A DNA stretch of 31,159 bases from Verrucomicrobiales bacterium. GTDB taxonomy: Bacteria > Verrucomicrobiota > Verrucomicrobiia > Limisphaerales > UBA9464. The stretch spans positions 1 to 31,159 of the forward strand of contig DLVS01000675.1 in the NCBI GenBank assembly GCA_003445095.1. The letters are read 5' to 3'. Positions 1 to 8,356 of this stretch are shown here, piece after piece. The notes under the pieces are model-generated. The model was given only the letters and a program-made list of their open reading frames with translations. It had not been told where the DNA came from and did not search any database. The translations under genes and the position numbers were made by a program. Position 1 is the first letter of the stretch. Each line of letters starts with the position of its first letter.

Positions 1-396
1 CGAGCCCGTGCTGACGGTCAATTTCGTACCCGTTTTCAACTCGCTCCCGCTCATGGATCGAAAATTCTCGGGCGCACCGGCCACGGGATTGAGAGTCAAT
101 TCGACGGTCGCATTCGCCGGAAAGTAATCGCTTTTGCACGTCAGGAAAACGGGTATCTCGCTCCATTCATAAGTGATCTTGCTTGGGTCGACATTGGCGC
201 TCCACCGAATGCTGATGCTGGGTTTCATCGGTTCTGAAAAGAGGATAATAACGGAATCGGGACCGAGGAGAGGCGAAGGCGAATCCGCAAAACTGGCGAA
301 GAGAACCGCGGGTTGGGCCGCGACCTCGTTTGAGTGCAACAAAGTAAGTCCGAGAACCAGGGCGAAGATTTTATGGCGAACCTTCATTTCACTCAT
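1..396 (-). CDS. Secreted protein with Ig-like domain, N-terminal part (runs off window)
   Basis: An open frame runs on the minus strand from ATG at 396 to the window edge, 132 codons without a stop. The first residues, MSEMKVRHKIFALVLGL, followed by a hydrophobic stretch and AAQ, look like a Sec signal peptide. A second ATG at 387 (MKVRHK) is an equally good start and gives a more typical signal peptide; no strong Shine-Dalgarno decides between them. The following residues (SPLLGPDSVIILFSEPM, then ATVELTLNP and LKTGTKLTVSTGS) resemble bacterial Big_5/Ig-like modules, which are common in large verrucomicrobial exported proteins. The true length, C-terminal domains and function cannot be seen. 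It is transcribed divergently from the VPDSG-CTERM gene at 782. Confidence 0.75.
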   Translation of the reverse strand, partial: MSEMKVRHKIFALVLGLTLLHSNEVAAQPAVLFASFADSPSPLLGPDSVIILFSEPMKPSISIRWSANVDPSKITYEWSEIPVFLTCKSDYFPANATVELTLNPVAGAPENFRSMSGSELKTGTKLTVSTGS

Positions 397-781
397 GCTG
401 TTAATCTCGAAGTGAATAGGCAAGATGGAAGAGCCTTGGTGGCAGCAGAATGACAAAATCGGTGATTGGCTGGTCGACAATGTTCGTCAGACGCGAGGTG
501 CGCGGCACATTCACGGCGACGAATTGGACCGTCACTCCGCCGTCATTGTTATGGAGGCTAAGGCCAACCCGCGTTGGATGGCTTGCTCAATGCACGTCAA
601 GGTACGGTCATAGGTGCAGAGACTCCTGGGAATGTTCTGCCTCGAACAATTCGCGGCGCTCAATACCGTCTTGAAATGACTGAAATGGCCTGTCCGCTAG
701 AAATTTTGATCGCCTTCCCGAGGTTCGTTTTCCTAGACTTTTTGCGCCCAATTAAACAATCACCCAGCTCGCTGCATCCCG
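397..781. other. Intergenic region, no supported gene
   Basis: This 385-bp stretch separates two divergently oriented secreted-protein genes and should hold both promoters. On the minus strand a short open frame of about 60 codons ends at 401, just upstream of the ATG at 396. It reads plausibly (for example DGGVTVQFVAVNVP), but it has no start codon and is preceded by a stop, so it may be the tail of a decayed gene. I recognise nothing in it. Confidence 0.4.
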
Positions 782-1492
782 ATGAATCCAACCTTTCCGT
801 TTTCACAAAGGTCTCTTTTTACGGCGGCCGCCCTGACCGTGGGCGGGCTGCTGCCTCAGGCAAACGCGATTTCGTTTCTCATATCGAGCCTACCCGGAAG
901 CCAAATTGTCTTCACTCCTACCGCGCCCGGTGAAGCGACGGTGGGGTTCGGCAACGGTTCAGGTAATGCTGCATTCGTCATCGGCGCAGTTCTCGGAGGC
1001 ACCGGTAGCGCCGTCGGATTCGAAGGTGAATTATCGGGAGGCTTCAACATCGGACCCGCCAAGACGGTTTACGGGCCAGCGCCGCTGATTGAAACCGCTC
1101 CCGTGCTGGGCTTAACCGACGCCTCGATCTTTGCGAGCCCCGCAGGCGGCGTTCAGTCAAAGTTCGGGTTCACCGGGTCCGCCGAAAGCGTGAGCACGGT
1201 CCAGGTTACTGGGATTTCCGTGACCTCCGACTTCTTTTCTGACGTTTCAGTTCTTCCCCAGACCACGGACCCGGATTTGTTGACATTTGCGGCCGGCAAC
1301 AGACTTACCTTTAGCTTATTCATAACGTTCGTCCCAGGAACGACGCTGGCCGACCTCATTGCCCACGGGGGAACGAGAGGGTTCTCCGGAACACTGACGA
1401 GCACGACCACCGTTCCAGACTCGTCTTCGACGCTCGGGATGCTCGGGATCGGCTTGTTAGCGTTATTGGGGTGTCACTCTCGACGCAGTTAA
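782..1492 (+). CDS. VPDSG-CTERM-type exported protein
   Basis: A 236-residue protein. The N-terminus (MNPTFPFSQRSLFTAAALTVGG, ending near ANA) reads as a signal peptide. The C-terminus has a tripartite sorting tail: VPDSSS, then a hydrophobic helix (TLGMLGIGLLALLG), then a basic end (CHSRRS). This matches the verrucomicrobial VPDSG-CTERM variant of PEP-CTERM signals, recognised by exosortase-type enzymes. The Gly of the usual VPDSG is Ser here. The central region, about 190 residues rich in Gly, Thr, Ser and Phe, is probably an all-beta extracellular domain that I do not recognise. Likely fate: export, processing at the VPDS site, and attachment to the envelope or release into extracellular matrix. 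There is no clear Shine-Dalgarno before ATG 782. No exosortase gene is in the window. Confidence 0.85.
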   Translation: MNPTFPFSQRSLFTAAALTVGGLLPQANAISFLISSLPGSQIVFTPTAPGEATVGFGNGSGNAAFVIGAVLGGTGSAVGFEGELSGGFNIGPAKTVYGPAPLIETAPVLGLTDASIFASPAGGVQSKFGFTGSAESVSTVQVTGISVTSDFFSDVSVLPQTTDPDLLTFAAGNRLTFSLFITFVPGTTLADLIAHGGTRGFSGTLTSTTTVPDSSSTLGMLGIGLLALLGCHSRRS

Positions 1493-1909
1493 CCAGTTCG
1501 CGAGCACGGGAAGTCCATCCAAGAATCTCTACACTTGCATCCGGTCGCGGAACGGTGCCGCGGTACACTCGGATCCCCGCAGGGTGTCCTGCAATAATTC
1601 ATAGAAGCGTTCTCCTGGCACAGTGGCTATCCGCGGGGGACGGATGCCTCGGTTTTTGGGAACAGGCGCACTCATAGGGTCAGGCCCGAGCGACGGGGCA
1701 CAAGAGGTATGCTTCGCCGAGTAGTCACTCTACTCGGCTTGAGGCTTACGGAGTGTCGCGTCCAGGTCGAAACCCGGACGAGTGCTCCACAAACCGCGTT
1801 TTCAAGATCGATTCAATCACCTGGCGAATTACGCGTTGGTTTCGGTCGCGAACTCGGGCAGTGGAGCGAAGACCTTGCCCACAAACGACCGCGCTGTCAG
1901 GATTTAGCC
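1493..1909. other. Gene-poor stretch with mobile-element debris
   Basis: This is the gap between the VPDSG-CTERM gene and the chosen GTG start of the next gene. It contains a reverse-transcriptase relic on the minus strand (listed separately). It also has a 48-codon minus-strand open frame at 1529-1675 (begins MSAPVPKNRGIRPP, ends RMQV) that may be a small gene or a fragment; I cannot assign it. The frame of the downstream gene stays open back to about 1709, but that extension reads through the RT relic in antisense and does not look like protein. Confidence 0.4.
1755..1853 (-). pseudogene. Relic of group II intron reverse transcriptase
   Basis: About 33 codons on the minus strand read VRDRNQRVIRQ, VIESILKTRF and EHSSGFRPGRD. 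The order DR.Q...I..V.E.I...F.EHS.GFRPGR matches the conserved early block of bacterial group II intron-encoded reverse transcriptases, just upstream of the palm domain. Recognisable similarity stops on both sides: after GFRPGRD the frame ends within a few codons, and the upstream part is unreadable as RT. The YADD active-site block, maturase and endonuclease domains are absent, and I see no intron RNA domain V nearby. This is therefore a short dead remnant. A chance match is possible given its length. Confidence 0.5.
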
Positions 1910-3319
1910 GTGACTCGTTTACACCTAGAGTCGGCATTCCCACGAACCTTTCGGACTCCAAAACGCGACTTCGCAGCCTTGATCCTGACGCTGAGTTGCC
2001 TGTCATCCGGCGGCGGAGTTCACGCAACGACCTTTCACCCGGTGGGCGATTTGCCAGGCGGAATCGTTTTCAGTCAGGTGCGCGACGCCACCAAAGTGGC
2101 CGGAGTCATCTACGCCGTGGGCAGTTCCGCCGCGCACGCCGGTTCAACCAGCGGAGATACGGCCATTCTCTGGAGCTCCACCGGTGGCCTGATCGCCCTT
2201 CCCAATCTCGTGGCCAACAACACCGCCGTGACTTTCATCGGGGCTTCGGCCATCACGCCGGATGCTGCCTTCATCGCCAGTCGCGCACGTTCGGTGGCGA
2301 CCGGCGGCGCGCGTTCGGCAGTTCGGGTTACCCGCGCCGGCCTGGTGAATTTGAATCTCGGCAATGTTGGCGGGCTGACCGGCAATAGCGCGGCGACTGC
2401 CATCTCCGCGGACGGATCAATCCTTTACGGGCTGGGCAACAACGTAAATCGAGCGGTCCGCTACACCGCCGACGGCCCGACGGCCACGCTGATTCCGTTC
2501 CTCAATCCGGGCGACACCCGCAATCTCCCCGCTGGCCGCGGAACCTCTGCCGACGGTTCAGTGATGGTGGGCTGGAGCTCCGGCCCGACCAGCGTACGAG
2601 CGTTCCGCTATGTCCATGGCGTGGGCGTTACCGCTTTGCCCTTGATGGCCGGCGGAACTTGGAATGAAGCGCTCGCCCTCACCCCCGACGCCCGCCTGAC
2701 CTTGCTCTCCGGTGACAGCTCGCTGCATACCAACGGCGCGATGTATCTGTATGAGGTCACGACCGGGACCATTCAACCGCTGGGCTCGCCCAACGAATCT
2801 TGGTTTCCGCCGACGCTCGGCGGGGTGACCGCGGACGGTGCGGTGGTCGCCGTGACCTTCGGTCGCGACGAGGTGAGCGGCCCGCGGGACGCTTTTTTTC
2901 GCAATCGCCATGGCTGGTGGATCCTCGCCAACGCGCTGACCGCCGAGGGTGTGAATCTCGCTGCGTCCGGCTGGGTGGTGGATTCAGTCCTCGGAGTGTC
3001 AGCCGATGGGACACTGGTATTCGGCGAAGGCCGACACGACGGCAACGTTGAGGGTTACGTGGCCGAGTTTCCGCCGGGGTACTTGGCCGAATTCGGCGCA
3101 GTCACGACGCCGACGTTGAGCATCCAGCGTGATCGCGAGGAGGTCCAACTCTCGTGGCCCGCCAACAGCACCGGCTTCAACCTCCAGGGAACCGGAGACC
3201 TGAACTTGTCCGACTGGCAGCCGGTACCAGGCACACCAGTGAATGAGGGCGGCGTCAACCGATTGAACGTTGTTCCTGCTGACCGCACCAAATGGTTTCG
3301 GCTGTTCAAGGCGGAGTGA
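1910..3319 (+). CDS. Secreted HAF-repeat propeller-like protein
   Basis: From GTG 1910 the protein has 469 residues. I chose this start because AGGA lies 7 nt upstream and the next residues give a basic N-terminus plus a hydrophobic core (DFAALILTLSCLSSG) ending near VHA, a convincing signal peptide; the longer frame from 1709 overlaps the RT relic. The body is a series of repeats of the form A.AIS.DGS...G......A.R (for example AISADGSILYG, GTSADGSVMVGWS, GVSADGTLVFGEG), typical of HAF-type extracellular repeats that probably fold as a beta-propeller. The last 65 residues form a separate module (LSWPANSTGFNLQGTGDL, then W.PVPGTPVNEGG, ending KWFRLFKAE) common at the C-terminus of verrucomicrobial secreted proteins. 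No enzymatic motif is visible; a binding or surface role is inferred. Confidence 0.85.
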   Translation: MTRLHLESAFPRTFRTPKRDFAALILTLSCLSSGGGVHATTFHPVGDLPGGIVFSQVRDATKVAGVIYAVGSSAAHAGSTSGDTAILWSSTGGLIALPNLVANNTAVTFIGASAITPDAAFIASRARSVATGGARSAVRVTRAGLVNLNLGNVGGLTGNSAATAISADGSILYGLGNNVNRAVRYTADGPTATLIPFLNPGDTRNLPAGRGTSADGSVMVGWSSGPTSVRAFRYVHGVGVTALPLMAGGTWNEALALTPDARLTLLSGDSSLHTNGAMYLYEVTTGTIQPLGSPNESWFPPTLGGVTADGAVVAVTFGRDEVSGPRDAFFRNRHGWWILANALTAEGVNLAASGWVVDSVLGVSADGTLVFGEGRHDGNVEGYVAEFPPGYLAEFGAVTTPTLSIQRDREEVQLSWPANSTGFNLQGTGDLNLSDWQPVPGTPVNEGGVNRLNVVPADRTKWFRLFKAE

Positions 3320-3574
3320 CGTGTCTTCCAGTTCAGTTGATTCGGGAATCGGTTCTTGCGGAGCAAAGCACTAAGCCGCTTTTGCTGGTCGAGCAATCCC
3401 AGCCCATGCAGGCCGGATCACGTGGCGAGCCGGCGCTGCCCTCCGAGGATGCTGACTATTTGGGCGATCAGACATTGTTTCCTGAAGCGTTTGCGCGGAC
3501 CTCACCATGAGTCTCTGTGGACGATTAGAAATCCACCACGGGATCCAAGTGAGGATACCCAAATCGCTCCCGCC

Positions 3575-5254
3575 TCAGTTCTTCACTTGAACTTCGTCTT
3601 TCTTGGGCGCGTCCACCGCGACCGGCTTCGCGTCGGCGCCGACGGCAAAAAGGTGAGTCTGGCACAACACGTACATCGTGCCGTTGGCGACGATCGGAGT
3701 TCCATACATCTGGGTGCCGAGATTGGTTTCACTGAGCACCACCGGCTTGTCGCCACCTTTGGCCGCCAACACCACGAAATCCCCATCTTCGTCGCCCACA
3801 TAAACCTTGCCATCGGCCACGAAAGTGGAGCCCCACATGTGCGCCTTCATGTCGTACACCCAGTTCAACTTGCCGGTCTTGGCATCAAGACAATGGACGT
3901 AGCCCGAGAAGTCGGCAATGAACAGCAGGCCGGTTGCCGGATCGATGCTGACGGTGGAGATGGAGCGTTTGATTCCCTTGTAGTCCCACACGATGCCGGT
4001 TTTGGTGATATCGCCAGTTTTGCCGGCAGGATCGATGCAGACTAAGCGGCCCACGCCCTCGCCGTGCTCCGGATCCTGGCCGATGGCAACGTACACTTTG
4101 CCGTCGTAATAAACCGGAGTGGAATTGATTTCACTAGGCCCCTCGGCGGCGGGGTACTTGATCGGTTTGCCGTCCTTAATCTTGTACTCGGGTGGAACGC
4201 AATCCGCCCACCAGATTTTCTTAATATAACTCAAATCAGCGTCTTCGACCTGATCCGGTTGGTTGGGAAATACCTTCACCTTCGGTTGCCCACTCCCTTT
4301 CTCCGGCGTGGCGCTTAACGCGTAAACGACGCCATCACCGCCGCCGAAAAACACCTGCCATTTGCCGTCCACCTTGCCCGCCGAGGGCGAGGTCCATTGC
4401 CCGTGAAAAATCCGATGACCGATCGCGGCATTGTCTTCTCCGAGGAGCTCACCCGTCTTTGGATCGAGCGCGATGAAGCTGGGGGAATTGGGGGAGGGAA
4501 TGTTGACGTGGGTCCAGTCCTGACCGTTGGAAGTACAAACGAACAGTTTGCCATCCACCATGATGATCGAGCAATTGGAAGCGTTGTGCGGGAAGACCCC
4601 GAGTTCTTCCATCATGTCGTAGCGCCAAATGATATCGGCGTCGGTCGGTCCGGGTTCGATCGGCGGTTTGCCCGTATCGAGCGTCACGTACTTGGCCTCG
4701 TCCTTGTACGGGCCATCGTTGCCATTAGCCATGCCCTCAGTGTCGAGGCAGAGAACTTCGCCACGGCTAGTCACCAGCCAAAGGCGGTTGCCAATGACCA
4801 GCGGCGACGAGAGGAGGCCGAGGTTTTCCCAGTCGTTCACTTTGCCTGACTTGAGTTTTGGCACGACGAGTTGCCAGAGGAATTTCCCCGTCTTCTCATC
4901 AATAGCATAAAGGACGCTGCGATCGCCCAAGTGGCGCTTGTCGCGGGGTGACTCGTTGTTAGTGCCCACGAAGATCTTGCCGCCGGAAACAACGGGGTTG
5001 GCGTAGCTTTGCGAACCAAGCTTGACGACCCACTTCACATTCTTGGTGGTCGCCAGGTCAATGTCTTCGGTCCCCGCCTTGGTCCTGCCGGGGTCGAAGG
5101 TCGACGGCAGGCCTTTGGCCGGAGAGTACATGTTGCGTCCGGGATCATTGCCGCCCCATTGCGGCCAATCGTCCGCCTGGGAGGCGAAACCCGTGACTAA
5201 TGCCAACGCCGCGGGAACAGTCCAAGTCATCTTCATCTTGCTCATAATCTTCAT
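3575..5254 (-). CDS. Secreted PQQ-like beta-propeller protein
   Basis: A 559-residue protein from ATG 5254 (MKIMSKMKMTW), with AAGG about 10 nt upstream; 13 further in-frame codons upstream read poorly. Residues 1-27 are a signal peptide ending near ASQA. The rest is a run of beta-propeller blades with the signature of PQQ-binding-like repeats: DWPQWGGNDPGRN at the start, then LYAIDEKTGKFLWQ, VLCLDTEG, FIALDPKTGEL, VHCLDAKTGKLNWVYDM. Proteins of this type occur as quinoprotein dehydrogenases or as BamB-like scaffolds. I see no heme-binding CXXCH and cannot place PQQ-binding catalytic residues, so scaffold or binding function is as likely as enzymatic activity. It lies downstream of a related propeller gene, separated by a four-helix-bundle gene, all on the same strand. 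Confidence 0.92.
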   Translation of the reverse strand: MKIMSKMKMTWTVPAALALVTGFASQADDWPQWGGNDPGRNMYSPAKGLPSTFDPGRTKAGTEDIDLATTKNVKWVVKLGSQSYANPVVSGGKIFVGTNNESPRDKRHLGDRSVLYAIDEKTGKFLWQLVVPKLKSGKVNDWENLGLLSSPLVIGNRLWLVTSRGEVLCLDTEGMANGNDGPYKDEAKYVTLDTGKPPIEPGPTDADIIWRYDMMEELGVFPHNASNCSIIMVDGKLFVCTSNGQDWTHVNIPSPNSPSFIALDPKTGELLGEDNAAIGHRIFHGQWTSPSAGKVDGKWQVFFGGGDGVVYALSATPEKGSGQPKVKVFPNQPDQVEDADLSYIKKIWWADCVPPEYKIKDGKPIKYPAAEGPSEINSTPVYYDGKVYVAIGQDPEHGEGVGRLVCIDPAGKTGDITKTGIVWDYKGIKRSISTVSIDPATGLLFIADFSGYVHCLDAKTGKLNWVYDMKAHMWGSTFVADGKVYVGDEDGDFVVLAAKGGDKPVVLSETNLGTQMYGTPIVANGTMYVLCQTHLFAVGADAKPVAVDAPKKDEVQVKN

Positions 5255-5289
5255 CGTAATCTGCCTTCGTTTGTCGATTGCGCCAGAAT

Positions 5290-5685
5290 TCAACTGGCAC
5301 GGTACTGCACGACGTCGTCGTGCATGCGGGAGTCCGAATTGCTCCGAATCAATCCCACCAGCATGGATACCACTTCCGCTAAGGTCGCCTTACCACCATC
5401 AATCTCGGCCTCCGCAAGGATCTTTTTCGTCACTAAAACGTCGAGCGCCGCCGCACACTCCAACGCCAAGCCTCGCGCTACATCAAAGAAACGGCACCGG
5501 TCCGCCTGGGTAAATCGTCCGTTGCCTTCAGCAATGTTCCACGGAATAGACGTAGCAGCCCGGTCCAACTGGTTGGGCGCAGCTAGACGAGGTGGAACCC
5601 GCTCGAGCAACTCGGTGATCCAGGCGACAAAGGCAAGGGACCGCTGATAAACATGCAGTTTCTCGTAGTCGAAGCGGTACGGCAT
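5290..5685 (-). CDS. Four-helix-bundle protein (23S rRNA IVP / S23 family)
   Basis: A 131-residue protein. YEKLHVYQRSLAFVAWI, then PNQLDRAATSIPWNIAEGNGR and DRCRFFDVARGLALECAAALD, match the four-helix-bundle family first found in intervening sequences of 23S rRNA genes. The family also includes Avd, the accessory protein of diversity-generating retroelements. Free-standing copies are frequent in environmental bacteria, and their function is unknown. The usual length of about 120 residues fits. It sits between two PQQ-type propeller genes on the same strand, ending 35 nt upstream of the first propeller start. No rRNA fragment, reverse transcriptase or variable-repeat pair is nearby, so neither an IVS nor a retroelement role is supported here. 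Confidence 0.9.
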   Translation of the reverse strand: MPYRFDYEKLHVYQRSLAFVAWITELLERVPPRLAAPNQLDRAATSIPWNIAEGNGRFTQADRCRFFDVARGLALECAAALDVLVTKKILAEAEIDGGKATLAEVVSMLVGLIRSNSDSRMHDDVVQYRAS

Positions 5686-5745
5686 GGACGGCAGCGATTA
5701 AGATCAAGAGATTAAGATTACGAGAAAGAGCCCCAGAGGAAGCCT

Positions 5746-8118
5746 TTAGTTCGCCGTCACGCTGACGTTGTCGATCGCGACACGTTGCTCTTGAGGCGCG
5801 AAACCGAAGAGGCCTGGAGACCCATTTTGATGCGCATGCTTGTGCGGCACTTCGATGGTCCATTCGGTCGGCTCCGGTTCATCCTTCTTCCACGCTTTGC
5901 CTCGAACCATCCCCGAACCATCGGCCGCCACGTCCACTCGGACTTTCAGGCGGTACCAGGTGTTGGGCGCCCACTTGAACGGCCGGGCCACTTTCAGGCG
6001 TTCCTGGTTGGAGTTCACTTCGATCTCTTGGGAATTGCCTTTGAGAATGACTGCGTATCGTTGATTGATCAGGCCCACTTCAGACATTTTGCGGCGATTG
6101 CCTTCGCTGAGAACGTCCGCCTCAACCGTGTAGTTGGTCATGTCCGGAAACCCAAAGAACACCTGGCCGCGTTGGAACAACTTGTTCTCGATCGTCTTCA
6201 CCAGCGCCTGGTTGGTCCCGCCCTCGAGATCCTTGGCACGCACTTCGAACCGGAACCGCGCGGAATTCCACGGAAGCGGCGGATAGGCGAACGCGGTTTC
6301 GGGCTCAACGGTATTGGTCGTCTTATTGGTTAGCGCGAACGATTGGAAATCTTGCTTCAGCGGAATGCCGGGCAGCACTCGCCCTTTAATGAATCCGGCG
6401 AGTTCCTTGCCCTCCGCACTCATCAGTGTCGCTTTGAACTGTCCGGCGCTGCCCACGGGAGTTTTGTCGGCGACCAATTGGCCGTCGCCGTTGAAGCCAG
6501 CCCGCATCGTTACCTTCACCAGCGCCGTCGGTGGGATGTACGGCTCCCACTTCACCGATTTTGGATCCAAATTGTCGACCACGGTAAAACCCTGGGCATC
6601 CAAGGATCGCACCCGGAAGCCCTGCGTCTGACCCGGGCGCAACAACACCTCGTAGGGTGTGATCTGCAACTGCGCCGCTGGACCAGCCTTCGGGAACGGC
6701 ACCGAACCGGCCGATTTCACCAGCCCAGGGTTATTGCCGGCCTTGCCCCAAGAATAGAGTTGTTTGTCGGTCTGGAGATAAATCTTGCCGTTGTAGCCAA
6801 TCGGAGATCCGTAAGCCCGACCCTTAAGAATCGTGTGTCCGATCACCTCCGCGCCATCAGGACCCGGCTTCAAAACCCACAGATCGCCGTCCCCGCCGCC
6901 TGACTCCGAGTCACCCTGCTTGACCGCGTCCGCGCCTTCCGACGCAATGTACATGGCGACGTACAGATATCCGTCGGCGTAGAAAGGCGTGCTCTGGCGT
7001 TGCTCGATGGCGAGCTTCTTCTTCCAAAGCACCCGGCCTGACTTGGCATCCACCGCGGCGAGGTCTCCCGTCCCTGTCACTTCATAGATCGTGTCGCCGA
7101 CCAGCACCGGCGAACTTGCGAGTGAGCCGATTCCATTGCGCCATAGTTCGAGCTGCTTGGCTTCAAAAACGGCAGGCGAGAGCGCGTTGGTGGGCTTCAC
7201 CTCATCGGGCTTGGGAATCCGGAATGCTGCCATCCGGCCAATTTCCGACGAGTCAAGGTTCTCTGACTCGTGTACGGCAATCAGTGAATCCTCATAACGA
7301 ACGAGAGCGGCATTGATCCCGCCCTTGGCACCGGCCTTGGCAAACGAAAATCGCCAAATGGGTTCACCCGTCCGGGCGTTGATTGCCAGGATCGTACTAT
7401 CGCCACCGGCGCTGTAGAGCACTCGTTTGCCATTCCAATAGTCGAGGTAGGGATTGGAAAAAGTGTTGTCTTGCGGTCGGTCACCGGGGGCGCTCGACCA
7501 GACAAGTTGGCCGGTGATTTTGTCGAACGCGTAGAAACGGTCGCCCGCGGCACCGTGAGCCCCCCAGGCGCTCGTAATCCCCCGAGTGATCACCAGGTCG
7601 CCATCCACCACAGGTGACGCGGTGCGAGAATTGGGAAAGGTCAGTCGCCCGAACTCTTCCATCATGGAGTGCTTCCACAGCAGCTTCCCGTCCGCAGTAA
7701 ACGCCATCAGGAGGCCTTGCGTATGCTGGACGTAGACATTCCCCGTCTCGGCGTCGATCGTGGGCGACGCGGTTGAATAGCGAAGGTAGATGGTGTCCGA
7801 AAGAAAGTCGTTTTCGGCATGCGCCCACAACTCCCGGCCGGTGTCGGCATCGAAACATTTCACGACCTCTTGGAGATCCGGCCCCTCACCGAGGAACCCA
7901 TTGATGTAGAGTTTCCCGTTAGCGATGACGGGGGTGCTTTGACCAGGAAATGGCGCCGTCCACAGCGCGTCCTTGGCCCCCAGTTTCGTCGGCAGGCCCT
8001 TTTCGAGGGACACCGAGGTTTGGAGCGGACCGCGCCAATTCAGCCAGCCGGTGACTTCCGCGCGGACGGACGCGAGGGACAGAGCAAAGACGGAAGCAAC
8101 GACGATCAACCGGTTCAT
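5746..8118 (-). CDS. Large secreted PQQ-like beta-propeller protein
   Basis: A 790-residue protein starting MNRLIVVASVFALSLASVRAE, a clear signal peptide cut near VRA. AAGGA lies about 11 nt before the ATG. Residues about 25-480 are propeller blades of the PQQ-like type: WLNWRGPLQTSVS, VVKCFDADTGRELWAHA, LLMAFTADGKLLWKHS, FYAFDKITGQLVWSS, ILAINARTGEPIWRFSF, LAAVDAKSGRVLWKKK. After a linker, residues about 500-790 form a beta-rich region with a sandwich-like end (for example WYRLKVRVDVAADG and ALDN-type VAIDNVSVTAN) that resembles carbohydrate-binding or LamG-like jellyrolls, consistent with a polymer-associated surface protein. This double layout is common in Verrucomicrobiota and Planctomycetota. 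The substrate is unknown. It is the first gene of a same-strand run with the four-helix and second propeller genes. Confidence 0.92.
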   Translation of the reverse strand: MNRLIVVASVFALSLASVRAEVTGWLNWRGPLQTSVSLEKGLPTKLGAKDALWTAPFPGQSTPVIANGKLYINGFLGEGPDLQEVVKCFDADTGRELWAHAENDFLSDTIYLRYSTASPTIDAETGNVYVQHTQGLLMAFTADGKLLWKHSMMEEFGRLTFPNSRTASPVVDGDLVITRGITSAWGAHGAAGDRFYAFDKITGQLVWSSAPGDRPQDNTFSNPYLDYWNGKRVLYSAGGDSTILAINARTGEPIWRFSFAKAGAKGGINAALVRYEDSLIAVHESENLDSSEIGRMAAFRIPKPDEVKPTNALSPAVFEAKQLELWRNGIGSLASSPVLVGDTIYEVTGTGDLAAVDAKSGRVLWKKKLAIEQRQSTPFYADGYLYVAMYIASEGADAVKQGDSESGGGDGDLWVLKPGPDGAEVIGHTILKGRAYGSPIGYNGKIYLQTDKQLYSWGKAGNNPGLVKSAGSVPFPKAGPAAQLQITPYEVLLRPGQTQGFRVRSLDAQGFTVVDNLDPKSVKWEPYIPPTALVKVTMRAGFNGDGQLVADKTPVGSAGQFKATLMSAEGKELAGFIKGRVLPGIPLKQDFQSFALTNKTTNTVEPETAFAYPPLPWNSARFRFEVRAKDLEGGTNQALVKTIENKLFQRGQVFFGFPDMTNYTVEADVLSEGNRRKMSEVGLINQRYAVILKGNSQEIEVNSNQERLKVARPFKWAPNTWYRLKVRVDVAADGSGMVRGKAWKKDEPEPTEWTIEVPHKHAHQNGSPGLFGFAPQEQRVAIDNVSVTAN

Positions 8119-8356
8119 GGGCCAGAATTCCTTGTGCGAACCCGATAATGATGCGAGGCGCGCCTAACCCTGGCAAACGAAATGATACGGGTGCGTACTA
8201 ATTTCAGTTTTTCCCATTCGGCAACCCTGCGTTGTCCGCTCAAAGAGGGTGAAAGAAATGGAGTTGTGCAACACGAGCACTCGAGCACTCGGCGGTGGCG
8301 CCTTTCGGCGAAGGCAAAGGCATGACGGCGGGGCGTCCCGATCTTCCTCGCGACGC

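Noticed and set aside
1709..1909. N-terminal extension of the HAF-repeat protein to 1709
   Set aside because: It overlaps the RT relic in antisense, lacks protein character, and a good Shine-Dalgarno and signal peptide start at GTG 1910.
4397..4849. Plus-strand open frame of 150 codons opposite the propeller gene
   Set aside because: It is antisense to conserved propeller blades; a GC-rich shadow.
5290..5685. Avd of a diversity-generating retroelement
   Set aside because: No active reverse transcriptase or template/variable repeat pair nearby; the RT relic at 1.8 kb is of group II type and dead.
5698..5718. Repeated ATTAAGAT upstream of the four-helix-bundle gene
   Set aside because: An 8-bp repeat pair in an AT-rich spacer; no palindrome or T-run, probably not functional.
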